Assembly: GCF_000741715.1 (NCBI RefSeq)
Contig: NZ_JGZN01000001.1
Coordinates: forward strand, 1-40,571
DNA: 40,571 nt
Source: Bifidobacterium saguini DSM 23967
Lineage (GTDB): Bacteria; Actinomycetota; Actinomycetes; Actinomycetales; Bifidobacteriaceae
Reading direction: 5' to 3'
Shown: positions 1-10,542 of the stretch, piece by piece
Layout: every line of letters begins with the position of its first letter
How positions within the stretch are numbered: the first letter of the stretch is position 1
The notes under the pieces: model-generated
What the model was told of the DNA's origin: nothing
Seen by the model: only the letters and a program-made list of their open reading frames with translations
Databases searched by the model: none
Translations under genes and position numbers: made by a program

Positions 1-3000
1 AATGTCAACATCGACCAGATGACCGATGGTCAGGCGCTGTACGCGCGCTACAGCGTGAAAATCGACCGCAAGCAAGTCGCCGATAACGTTGGTACCGACC
101 TCGTCAAAACAAGGTCAAGTACTACAGCGACGATTATGCGAAAAAGCAGACCACTGAACAGAGTATCTGGCTGAACAGCAAATGGTCCGTGAAAAAAGAA
201 CGGCAAGGCCAATACCGTCGACAAGACGGATGAGAACGGCAAGCCGGTACTTGGCAAGGACGGCAAGCCGGTGCAGGTCACCGTGGTCAACTGGACGATC
301 ACCGTCAACGCCGGCACAGACGCCGAAGTGCCCAACGCGACAACGATCAAGGATTCGCTCGGCAGCAACCTCAAGGCCCCGACCGGTGACGTGAAGGTCG
401 TCTACTACGACGACAACTGGCAGCCGCACGAGACCACATTGAAATGGGACGATCTGGTCAGCGGCAAGGCTACGTTGCCGAGCAACGGTACGCATCCATA
501 CCAGCAGTACAAAATCACGTATTCCACTGAAGTCGAGAAGGTGCCCGAGAGCGGCAGCGGCGATAAAGTCACCGTCAAGAACGATGTGACCGTAACGCCC
601 GGCGACGGCAAGGGCAATGCACTGCCCGGCACCGGCACGGTGACGATCGGCAAGGACGCCGTGGATTTGGACAAGAAGTACACCGGTAAGGCAAACGAAG
701 ACAAGACGTTGCAATGGCTGACCACATTCAAGGCCAAGGATGATCTGCCGGCCGGCAAGGTGCTGACCGATACCGTCGACGATGACGGCGCGGACCACGA
801 GGACGGATACGTCAAGCCTGACTGGCAGGTGCTCGACCCGGACGCGAGCACTATCAAGATCTACACCGATAGCAAGCTGACCAAGGAGTACGACGGCAGC
901 GTCACCAAGAAGGTCGCTGCCGACCGCAAGTCCTTCACGATCACCTTCAATGGCGAGATCAAGAAAGACACCAAGCTGTACATCTCGTACACGTCCACTG
1001 TGCTTCCCGGCGCACCCACCGGCACCACGTTCTACAACACGGCCCGCTTCGTGAAGAAGGAGGCCACGGATAGTCATACGCCGGTGGCCGACAACATGGA
1101 CAAGTCCAACTTGTCGAACCAGAACGACGGCAATGGTACGCCGATGAGCCGGAACACCATGCGCTGGCAGCTCAAGGTGCATGACATTCCGGATACCGCA
1201 CAGTCCGTGGTCATCACCGATACGTTGACCCATGGGGAGAAGGCCCCCGACAACAACTGGCAGTACTACGGCGACCACAGCTATATCCCCGGTTCGATGG
1301 TGGCCAAGGACTCCAAGGGCAACACGTACGATGGCGTGACCGTCACCGACAACGGCGACCACACGTTGACGTTTGTCATCGCCAAAGGAAGCAAGGCGTT
1401 CGAGAAGGCGCAAAGCGGTGAGCTGCTCATCCAGTACGACACCACGTTCACCGACATCACCGGTGCGCTGGCCCAGAAGCTGCAGTACAAGAACGAAGCC
1501 ACCATCCATATCGACGGCGAAGCGCAGGGGCCGGATTATTCGGACATCTGGGCCCAGCCCGGCAATCTGGTCTCCAAGAAGGGCACATACGACAAGAAGA
1601 CCGCGCCGAACATCAACTACACAGTGAACGTGAACCCGGGCGGCTCGACCCTGAACAAAGGAAAGTCGCTGACACTCACCGATACACTCGGTGAGGCACT
1701 CACCCTGCGTATGGACAGTGTGGTCATCGCCGACACGAACAGCAAGGCCGAAGTGGCCGGCGCGACATACGCGTACGATCCGAGCACTCGGACGATCACG
1801 TTCACCGTGCCCGATTCGCGCGCGATCACAATCACCTACAAGGCCACCGTGCAGCTCAAACCGGGGCAGGAGTTCGGCGATCTCGGCAACAACACGATCG
1901 TGTTGAAGGGCTACGAGAACAACAGCGGCACGTCCAGCACCACGCAGACCGGCAAGGTTCAAGAGGCGCAGGGCGGCATCAGCTCCAACCTGTACTCGCT
2001 ACAGATCTACAAGTACGCCGATGGCGACGCCACCAAGCCGCTCAACGGCGCGAAGTTCAAGGTCGAGAAACTCACCGTGGCCATGGACGCCTCCAGCAAC
2101 GACTGGACCTCGACCAAGGCCGAGATCGTGGATAACGGCCTGCAATCCGGCACCACCGGCTACACCTCGACCGCGGTCGGTCTGAATGCGGACACCATCT
2201 ACCGCGTGACCGAAACGCAGAGGCCTGACGGATACGATGCGGCACCTCCGGCCACACTGTACGTCGTATTCCCGGGCGGTCAGCCCAGTGGTCATGAAGC
2301 CGCGTTCTATCAAGGCAAAACCGTGAACGGTACGCCGCTGACCATCGCCGCCGCACGCGATGTGACACTGCAGAACTACCTGTGGTCGGTGAGCAACGCC
2401 AGCGCCAAGAAGGGCTCGTTCAAACTCGACAAGAAGGACGAACAGGGCAACTGGCTGGCCGGCGCCACGTTCACGCTGACCAAGAACGGTGACGCCTCGT
2501 TCGTCAGCCAGACGCAGACGACTGCCGACGGCCAATCGATCGAGTTCACGGATCTTACTCCCGGCTCCTACACGCTCACCGAAACCACGGCTCCGGACGG
2601 TTACCAGACGGTCGATCCGATCGCCGTCACCGTGACCAATTCCGGTACGGTGCTCGTCAACGGCAAGCCGTTCTCGTCGGCCGACGGCAAACATCTGACC
2701 GTCACCGACCATTCGGATGTCACGTCGATCCGCGCTCGCAAGGTGTGGAACGACGATAATAACCGTGACGGCAAACGTCAGCCGGCCGTGTTCCAGCTGC
2801 AGAAGTCCGTGGGCGGCGGTCCGTGGACGTCTGTTGCCGGTCAGGACAAGGTGATCAACGAAAGTACGCCGGCCGTGCAAGCTGTGGTCGAATGGACTGA
2901 TCTGCCGGTGCGTGAGGGAGGCAGGACCGTCACGTACAGGGTCACCGAGAAGGAGCAGGCCGACTATACGACCACCGCCGATCCGGTAACCGAAGCGGAC

Positions 3001-6000
3001 GGCGTGACGACTACCACGTTCACCAACACGCACACGCCGGAAACCGTCTCCGTGCCCGTCACCAAGGTGTGGAACGACGCCAACAACCAGGACGGTCTAC
3101 GACCAACCAAAATCACTGTGCAGCTTTATGCCAACGGTGTCGCCACCGGCAAGACGCTGGAAATCACGGCCGACGGCAGCTGGAAGGGCACGTTCACCGA
3201 CCTGCCGAAGTACGAGAACGGCACGCCCATCACGTACACTGTGCAGGAAGTCAACCCGACCAAGGGCTACACGGCGACGACCAGCGGCACCGCAACCGAC
3301 GCGGACGGCATCACCATCACCAACACGCACTATCCGACCGATACGAAGATTCGCGTCTCCAAGCGCGACCTCGGCGGCAAGGAGATCAAGGGCGCGGAGA
3401 TGGAAATCGACGGCACGGATGAAGACGGCAATAAGTTCACCGAAAAGTGGACCAGCGAGGCTGGGCAGTCGCGTGAAGTCGAGCTGAAGCCTGGCACGTA
3501 CACGCTCACCGAGCTGAAGGCGCCGACCGGCTACCGTGTGGCCGACCCGATCACGTTCAAAGTCGTGCGTAATGCCGACCAGTCGCTGTCCGTACAGGAC
3601 GTGAACGGCAATGCTCTGGACGGCAACGTCATCGTGATGACCGATATCTATAAGACCACCGACGTGAAGATCTCCAAGGTGAGCCTGACCGGCGGCGTGG
3701 GCGAGATCGCCGGCGCGAAGCTCACCGTCACCGGCACCACGCTGGCCGGCGAGGCCATCAAGCCGATCCCGTGGACCTCCGCCGGCAAGCCGCGCGAGAT
3801 CACGCTCGTCCCCGGCACGTACACGCTGCACGAGGCCGAGGCGCCGTCCGGCTACCAGCCGGCGCGCGACATCACCTTCACCGTGAACCTTGACGGCACG
3901 GTGAAGGTCGGCAAGGACACCGCCCAAAACAACACCGTCACCATGACCGACGAGCTCAACACCACCAACGTGACCGTCTCCAAGACGGCCGTGGCCGGCG
4001 TGGCCGAACTTGCCGGTGCCGATTTCAAGCTGACCGGCACCACGTTCGAGGGTGACGCGGCACCGTTCGACACCGACGCATTCACGAAGCTCGCCGGCGT
4101 GACGGTTGCCGACAACGGCGCAGCGCTCACATGGACCTCCTCCTCGGACGGCCCGAAGACGTTCCAGCTGCCCAACGGCACGTACCAGCTCACCGAAACC
4201 AAGGCCCCGGAAGGCTACGATGTGGCCGCCAAGCCGATCACGTTCACCGTGGAGAACGGCAAGGTCGTGGTCGATGAGGTGGTCAGCGGCGGCAATGTGG
4301 TCCGCGTTGAGGATGCGGTCAAGTCGTATACGGCCGTGTCCGTCACCAAGCGCTGGGAGGACGGTGGCAACACTGCACTGCGTGAAGACGTGACCGTAAC
4401 GGCTGTGCTGTACAAGAACGGCAAGAAGATGGAAGGCGCTGACTACAGCGTCGAGCTGAATAAGGACAACGGTTGGACTCACGACTGGACCGGTCTGGAC
4501 GCCAAGGACAGCAAGGGCAACGAGATCACATACACCGTGGACGAGGTACTGTCCGGCGACAACAAGGACGAATACCACGCCTCGATCGTCAAGACGCCGA
4601 ACGCCAACGGCTACGACGTGGTGATGTACAACATCCATCAGCCCGATGCGCGCAACATCGACCTGACCAAGACTTGGGATGACAACAACAACCAGGACGG
4701 CAAGCGTCCTGAGGCGATTCAGGTGACCGTGACCGGCACCAGCAAGCACCCGAAGGACGGCAGTACGACCGAGCTGGAGGAGTACTCCGAGACCATGATC
4801 GTCACCACGCTCAAGGTTCCGAACAACGCCGAGGGCAACACGTGGAAGTGGACGTTGGAGAACCTGCCGAAGAAGAACGCGTACGGCTACGAGTACACGT
4901 ACTCCGTCAGGGAGACGCCGGTGGCCTACTACAACGACTTCGATAAGTCTGGTGTGTGCTCGGTGGCTGATCCGAAGGATGACCAGTGCAACGTCACCTT
5001 TACGGAGACGCCGGCCGACGCCGACAAGGGCACGAACGAGCAGTTCTCCATCACCAACAAGCACACACCCGAAACCACGTCCGTGACCGTGAACAAGGTG
5101 TGGGACGATGCCCAGAACTTCAACGGGCAGCGGCCCAAGCAGGTGACAGTCTGGCTGCTGACCAGCCTGTGGGACCAGTCCAACGGCTGGCCTGAGCCTC
5201 AAGGCGATGAGTGCACCGGTGACTTAGTCGGCGTGAGCTGCGCCGTGCTGACTGCTCCCGACAAGGCGCAGACTGCCGACACCGACGCGGACCAAGCCGA
5301 CGCAACCAAGGCGGCGGCCGGTGAGACGTGGACATACACGTTCAAGAACCTGCCGAAGTATCGCAACGGCAAGCTGCTGCGCTACTCCGTCACCGAAGAA
5401 GCCGTGGACGACTACACCGCGACGTTCCCGACGACATCGGCTCCCTCCGAGGGCGGCAGCACAGCCACCGGTGAACCAGACGCGTACTCCTTCACGCTGA
5501 GCAACCGCAACGTGCCGGACAAGACCGACCTCAACGTGCGCAAGGCCTGGAATGACAGCAACAACGCGAACAGAAAGCGCCCCGAGTCCATCTGGGTGCA
5601 GCTCTACGAGAAGAACGTCAGCACCACACCCGCCGCGTTCGCCGACGTTACGACCGCGCCACAGTTCGACAACACCAATACCGATGGCCTGACCGCCGTC
5701 GGCGACCCGGTCGAGCTGAACGAGGGTAACAATTGGGCGTACACGTTCACCGGGATCAGCAAGCACAAGCAGTACGAGGTGCGTGAAGTCGCCAAGAACG
5801 GCGATGGCAAGTACGTGCCGGTGTCTTCGATTGACGGATACCGACCGCCGATCATCACCGGCGATCAGACTCAGGGCTATGTCATCACCAACACCACCGT
5901 GCCAACCCTGCCGCAAGCCGGTGGTGAAGGCCTGACCCGCATCCTGCTGATCGGCATGACGTTCATCGCACTGTCCGGAGTGTTCTTCGGACGCAAGACG

Positions 6001-6045
6001 CTCGCCGCCGCAGGCAAGCGCGACAAGAAGGGAGATCTCCGATGA
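1..6045 (+). CDS. large sortase-anchored Cna-B/SpaA repeat adhesin, 5' partial, two compensating frameshifts
   Basis: A cell-wall surface protein whose start lies before the window. From 271 to the stop, 1924 codons are open. The first third holds beta-rich, fimbrial isopeptide (D2-like) modules. Five SpaA-type modules follow at about 1996, 2407, 3340, 3655 and 3960, interspersed with six Cna-B modules at about 2731, 3040, 4336, 4645, 5070 and 5510. The Cna-B modules show the Lys of K-x-W-x-D, the Glu of YTVxE and the Asn of xTNxH, the residues that form intramolecular isopeptide bonds in this family. Two late modules carry cysteine pairs. The C terminus is a sorting signal: LPQAG (5908-5922), a hydrophobic segment, then a Lys/Arg tail. 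Upstream of 271 the frame holds only if one A is missing at 106-109 and one is extra at 192-197. Family knowledge suggests an adhesin or pilus tip; the ligand is unknown. Confidence 0.85.
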
Positions 6046-9000
6046 CTCGGAATACCGCATTGCGCGGTTTGACCGCCTCCCGGTCTGCTGAGAAGCCGGC
6101 CCACCTGAACAGGCGAGGCAAGGCGATGATGGCCCGATCCTTGCGCAAGAGGGCATCGAAGCTGTTCGCAGTGGTGCTGGGAGCGGCCATGACATTCGGC
6201 GGTGCGGCCGCGACAACCGCTGCCGTCGCCGATGAGATCGACGCGAACATTACGCAGTCGGCTGCGGATAAGAAGACCATCGACCCAACCAAGGCACAAT
6301 CCGACGTGACGATGATCGCATTCCAGCAGTCGTGGAACACCATTGCCAAGGAATGCAAGTCCACGTACGGGCCGGAAGGTGTCGGCTACGTGCAGATCTC
6401 CCCGCCCGAGGAATCTGTGCAAGGCACCCAGTGGTGGACGGTCTACCAGCCGATCAGTTACTCGCTCAACTCGCGCTTCGGCACCGAAGACGAGCTGAAG
6501 AACATGATCGCCGAGTGCAACAGCGTAGGCGTGCAGATCATCGCCGACGTGGTGCTCAACCACACCTCTGGTCATGATGTCTCGTGGGTGGACGACCAGT
6601 ACGGCGTTGCCGGCACCGCCTACAACGGCACGTACGGCCGTTACCCGGGCATCGGCATCTACCAGTACGAGGAAAGCGGCAACAACCATCAGTACGGACT
6701 GGCCTCGGGCGACTTCCACTCTTGCCGCACCAACATCGCCGACTACACCAATGCCGACGAGGTGCAGGACTGCCGACTGTCGACCATGTGGGACATCAAC
6801 ACCGGTTCCAGCCGTGTACAGAACATTCAGGCCGAGTACCTCGCCAAATTGTGGAACCTCGGCGTGCGCGGCTTCCGTATCGATTCCGCGAAGCATATCG
6901 ACACGCTCGACCTGAAGGCCATCAAGGCCAAGCTCGCCCAGAAGATTGGCATGAAGGCAGCTGATATCCCGTTCCAGCAGGAAGTCATCTACCATCAGGG
7001 AGAATCAGAGCTGCTCGCGCCGAAGAACTACACAGCCAACGGCGACGTCACCGAGTTCTCCTACTCGTACCAGCTGCGGCAGTACTTCAACGGCAATATC
7101 GCCAACCTGAAGAACATCAGCAACGGACTGTTGCCGAGCGACAAGGCCACCGTGTTCGTAACCAACTGGGATACCGCACGCGGCTCCGAAACACTGACGA
7201 TCGATTCAGGCTCGCGCTACGAGCTCGCGAACGCGTTCATGCTTGCCTACGATTATGGCAAGCCGAAGCTCATCTCCGACTACTACTTCACTGACGCCAA
7301 CTCTGACGCCGGCCCGAACGGCACCACGGACACGCATGTGACCGATGTGGACTTTGACGAGGCGTGCAAGACGAGTGGCACCCGCGAGCAGGGCCAGTGG
7401 CTGTGTGAACAACGCTGGGCTTCCGTGCGCGGCATGATCGGTTTCCATAACGCCGTGGCCGGTACCACGGTGGGCAATTGGCAGAACAACGGCGCTGGCA
7501 ACATCGGCTTCGCTCGTCAGGACGCCAATGGCAAGGACCAAGGCTTCATCGCCATCAACAACACACTGCAGGAGCATCAGGAAACGTACCAGACGAACCT
7601 GCCTGATGGCGATTACTGCGACGTGTATACGTCCGGCAAAACCTGCAACAAAGTGACCGTGAAGGACGGCAAGCTGTCCGTGACGATTGACAAGCGATCC
7701 GCTGTTGCCATTTATGCGGCCGCTGACAAGCCTGATAACTGGGTCGGCTACGAGACCGCGGCCACCGGTTACGACGATCAGGTCAACACCGACCGCATCG
7801 GCGACGGCTCGGCCACGATCTACTACAAGCCTCGCACCGGCTGGGGTGACGACGTATACATTCAGTACGCGATTGGCGACACGTTGCTCAACGGCAAGCC
7901 TGTGAAGATGGAGAAGGTCTCCGGCGACGGTGCAGACTGCGATGCGGCTGCCGGTTGGTACAAGACCACCATCCCCGATGCCACGGCGAAGCGCCTCAAG
8001 TACCGGTTCACCAATGACCCGAACGGGGCTAACGGTGCACTGTGGGATTACCATGACGGCTATTCGGATGCCGGCGGCTCCAAGCTGTACGAGAATGCGG
8101 TCGGTACGGCCATCACCGCGGTCGAGGACCACGATGAGACAATCGGCGTGCCGTTCGTGTGCGTCGCCTCGGCCAAGACCACGTTCACTGTGCACTTCAA
8201 GGCGGCCACCGACGCACAGAAGAAGGCGACCGGCGTGGTCGTCTGGGGTACGGACGTGAATGGCAACGCGCTGGGCAAGACGTACCATGCGTTCGACAAG
8301 ACCTCCGATTCGTACGGCAAGCGCATTACCACAACGCTGGGCGGCGACTTCACCACGGTGAACTATCGCATCGTCGCCGCTGAGGACGGATCGGTGGATG
8401 CTGACGCAGTCGCCGGCACAAACGACTCGTACGCGGCTTCCGTAATCGACAAGCAGGAAGGCAGCGTGGTAGCCAAGGTGCGCGGCTCCATCGAAGCATG
8501 GGCGGACGGCTCCGACGGCGAGTCGTACGACTCGTCCGAGGAATCGCGCAACCCGGCCTCCGTGCCCACGCCGAACGACGTGAAGAATCCGAAGCAGCTC
8601 AACGTGATCGTGCACTACATGCGCGCCGACGGCAACTACCAGGAGTACGACCTCGACACCGACGCCTGGAAGGGCTGGGATCTGTGGATGTGGTCGGGTG
8701 AGCAGTCCGGCTCCCCGGTCTCGTTCACCGAGCATGACGACTATGGCATGATCGCGCGCTACACGCTCAACCAGCCGACCAAGGGCAACCGCACTCCTGA
8801 ATTCGTCCTGCGTCAGGGTGGCGATTCGTGGATGAGCAAGGATCCGGACGGCAACGACCGACTGATTCCCGAGTCCGCGATTCAGGTCGCGGCTGGCCAG
8901 AACGAGACCGGAACGGCCGAGATCTGGCTGGTGAGCGGCGATCCGACGATCTACACGTACCGTCCGTCGGTGCTCGGCGTGACGTTCGAGACCGGCTTCG

Positions 9001-10436
9001 ATTGGAACGTCAGCCCGCAAGCCGTGGTCTACGGTGGCACGGTCCGTCCGATTGCCGACAATCAGGTGCCGAAGCGCGAGGGCTACATTCTCACCGGCTG
9101 GGCCACCGATGCGGACGGCAAGGAACCGTTCACGATAGGCGAGGGCGGCACTCCGGTGACCGAGCGCCTCAAGCTGTACGCCCAGTATGAGAAGGCGAAC
9201 GTGGTCAAGTTCGATACCGGTATCGACTGGAACGTCTCGTCGCAGACCGTGAGGGCCGGCGGAACCGTGGCTCCAATCGCCGCTAACCAGGTGCCTCGCC
9301 GCGACGGTTACGACCTGCTCGGCTGGAGCACAACCAAGGGCAGCATGGTGGCCGACTTCAAGTTCGACGACGGTAACGGCGGCGGTACCCAGATAACCGG
9401 CGACACCACGCTGTACGCGGTATGGCAGATCAAGCAGTACCAAGTGACATTCGTAACCGGTGACGGCGGTCCGGACGTTGCTTCGCAGACCGTCGACCAC
9501 GGCGGCACGGTCGCACGACCGGCTGACCCGACGATGACGGGCAAGACGTTCGTCGGTTGGACAACGGATGCGGACGGCAAGACACCGTACATGTTCGGCT
9601 CGGCGGTGACCGGTGACCTGACGCTGTACGCCAAGTGGGATGACGAGCCAGCTGCGAAGTACTACCTGGTGACGTTCCACCGCAACGACGGCACAACCGG
9701 GGCCGACGAGGCCACGTCGATGTACTTCAAGTCCGGTGAAGAGCTGACCGCGCCTACGCTGACCCGCGACGGATACCGACTGACTGGCTGGTACACGGCT
9801 GCGGCCGGCGGTGAGAAGTATGACTTCACTGCCGGTGTGACCGGTGACCTGACCCTGTACGCACAGTGGGTGAAGGTCTGGAAGGTTGCGTTCAACCTCA
9901 ACTATGAGGATGCTCCGGCGGACGGCGAGGACGGTTCGGTGCCCACGCAGACGGTGGACGATGGCGCGAACGCCTACGCCACGAAGCCTTCGCCTGCCCC
10001 GACCCGCGAAGGGTACACGTTCGATGGTTGGTATACGGATGCCGACTTGACCACGAAGTTCGTGTTTAAGGACGGTACAGCTGGCGCGGCTGAGCAGCCC
10101 ACGCTGGTGAGGGCTGACATCACCCTCTATGCCAAGTGGGTGAAGGAAGGCAAGAAGCGGACAATCACGTTCAATGCCAACAGTGGCGCGTTGGGTGAAG
10201 GCATGCCTAGCACGCAGCAGGTTCCGGACGGTGAGTATCTGACCAAGCCGAAGAAGAACCCGACCCGCAAGGGCTACACTTTCCAAGGCTGGACCACCGT
10301 GAAGAACGACGCCTTCGCCTCGAACAAGAACGGTACGTTCTCGGGCGGCAGTGCCTTCGGCTTCGACGCCGACGGCAAGAGTCTCATCCCGATCGACCGC
10401 GACGGTACCCTCTATGCTCTCTGGTCCAAGAACTGA
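6042..10436 (+). CDS. secreted multidomain GH13 alpha-amylase with starch-binding-like and InlB B-repeat domains
   Basis: An exported endo-acting alpha-amylase candidate of 1464 aa. Its ATG overlaps the upstream stop (ATGA) with a GGGAG site before it. An alternative start at 6126 would give a more ordinary signal peptide, because a Lys/Arg-rich segment and hydrophobic core follow it. The GH13 catalytic domain covers about residues 85-560: DVVLNH at 169, nucleophile D281 in GFRIDSAKH, acid/base E314, and D377 in region IV. Region IV reads NWDT where many relatives have NHDT, a variant also found in actinobacterial amylases. Next come an aromatic-rich CBM25/26-like module (about 580-690), a second beta-rich module and a pullulanase-associated-type module (about 850-975). 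Six InlB/Listeria-Bacteroides-type repeats (about 980-1464), each ending in LYAxW or similar, complete the protein. No LPxTG-like signal is present. Retention on the cell, perhaps through the repeats or the neighbouring adhesin, is inference. Confidence 0.88.
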   Translation: MTRNTALRGLTASRSAEKPAHLNRRGKAMMARSLRKRASKLFAVVLGAAMTFGGAAATTAAVADEIDANITQSAADKKTIDPTKAQSDVTMIAFQQSWNTIAKECKSTYGPEGVGYVQISPPEESVQGTQWWTVYQPISYSLNSRFGTEDELKNMIAECNSVGVQIIADVVLNHTSGHDVSWVDDQYGVAGTAYNGTYGRYPGIGIYQYEESGNNHQYGLASGDFHSCRTNIADYTNADEVQDCRLSTMWDINTGSSRVQNIQAEYLAKLWNLGVRGFRIDSAKHIDTLDLKAIKAKLAQKIGMKAADIPFQQEVIYHQGESELLAPKNYTANGDVTEFSYSYQLRQYFNGNIANLKNISNGLLPSDKATVFVTNWDTARGSETLTIDSGSRYELANAFMLAYDYGKPKLISDYYFTDANSDAGPNGTTDTHVTDVDFDEACKTSGTREQGQWLCEQRWASVRGMIGFHNAVAGTTVGNWQNNGAGNIGFARQDANGKDQGFIAINNTLQEHQETYQTNLPDGDYCDVYTSGKTCNKVTVKDGKLSVTIDKRSAVAIYAAADKPDNWVGYETAATGYDDQVNTDRIGDGSATIYYKPRTGWGDDVYIQYAIGDTLLNGKPVKMEKVSGDGADCDAAAGWYKTTIPDATAKRLKYRFTNDPNGANGALWDYHDGYSDAGGSKLYENAVGTAITAVEDHDETIGVPFVCVASAKTTFTVHFKAATDAQKKATGVVVWGTDVNGNALGKTYHAFDKTSDSYGKRITTTLGGDFTTVNYRIVAAEDGSVDADAVAGTNDSYAASVIDKQEGSVVAKVRGSIEAWADGSDGESYDSSEESRNPASVPTPNDVKNPKQLNVIVHYMRADGNYQEYDLDTDAWKGWDLWMWSGEQSGSPVSFTEHDDYGMIARYTLNQPTKGNRTPEFVLRQGGDSWMSKDPDGNDRLIPESAIQVAAGQNETGTAEIWLVSGDPTIYTYRPSVLGVTFETGFDWNVSPQAVVYGGTVRPIADNQVPKREGYILTGWATDADGKEPFTIGEGGTPVTERLKLYAQYEKANVVKFDTGIDWNVSSQTVRAGGTVAPIAANQVPRRDGYDLLGWSTTKGSMVADFKFDDGNGGGTQITGDTTLYAVWQIKQYQVTFVTGDGGPDVASQTVDHGGTVARPADPTMTGKTFVGWTTDADGKTPYMFGSAVTGDLTLYAKWDDEPAAKYYLVTFHRNDGTTGADEATSMYFKSGEELTAPTLTRDGYRLTGWYTAAAGGEKYDFTAGVTGDLTLYAQWVKVWKVAFNLNYEDAPADGEDGSVPTQTVDDGANAYATKPSPAPTREGYTFDGWYTDADLTTKFVFKDGTAGAAEQPTLVRADITLYAKWVKEGKKRTITFNANSGALGEGMPSTQQVPDGEYLTKPKKNPTRKGYTFQGWTTVKNDAFASNKNGTFSGGSAFGFDADGKSLIPIDRDGTLYALWSKN

Positions 10437-10450
10437 CCGGATGGCTGAAT

Positions 10451-10519
10451 AACGGCAGCGGGCCGGCACTGTGAAGCCCCCCCTATCAAGGGCTTTTACA
10501 GTGCCGGCCCGCTGCCGTT
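10451..10519. terminator. long bidirectional hairpin between convergent genes
   Basis: A perfect 22-bp stem (10451-10472 with 10498-10519) encloses a second stem, AAGCCC (474-479) with GGGCTT (490-495). It lies 15 bp after the amylase stop and 23 bp before the end of the opposing methyltransferase gene. There is no clear T-tract on either side, so termination or 3'-end protection in both directions is inferred from position and symmetry. Confidence 0.8.
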
Positions 10520-10542
10520 AATTGTTGTGTTATAAAGCCTTA

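Noticed and set aside
115..1962. 615-codon open frame on the minus strand opposite the adhesin
   Set aside because: It mirrors the GC-rich codons of the real gene, has no recognisable domains, and the plus-strand product is clearly a Cna-B/SpaA protein. The minus-strand frame at 3097-5202 is rejected for the same reason.
7206..10469. 1087-codon minus-strand frame opposite the amylase
   Set aside because: It is a shadow of the amylase codon pattern. Its translation is low-information Val/Arg/His-rich sequence, and the amylase motifs are intact on the other strand.
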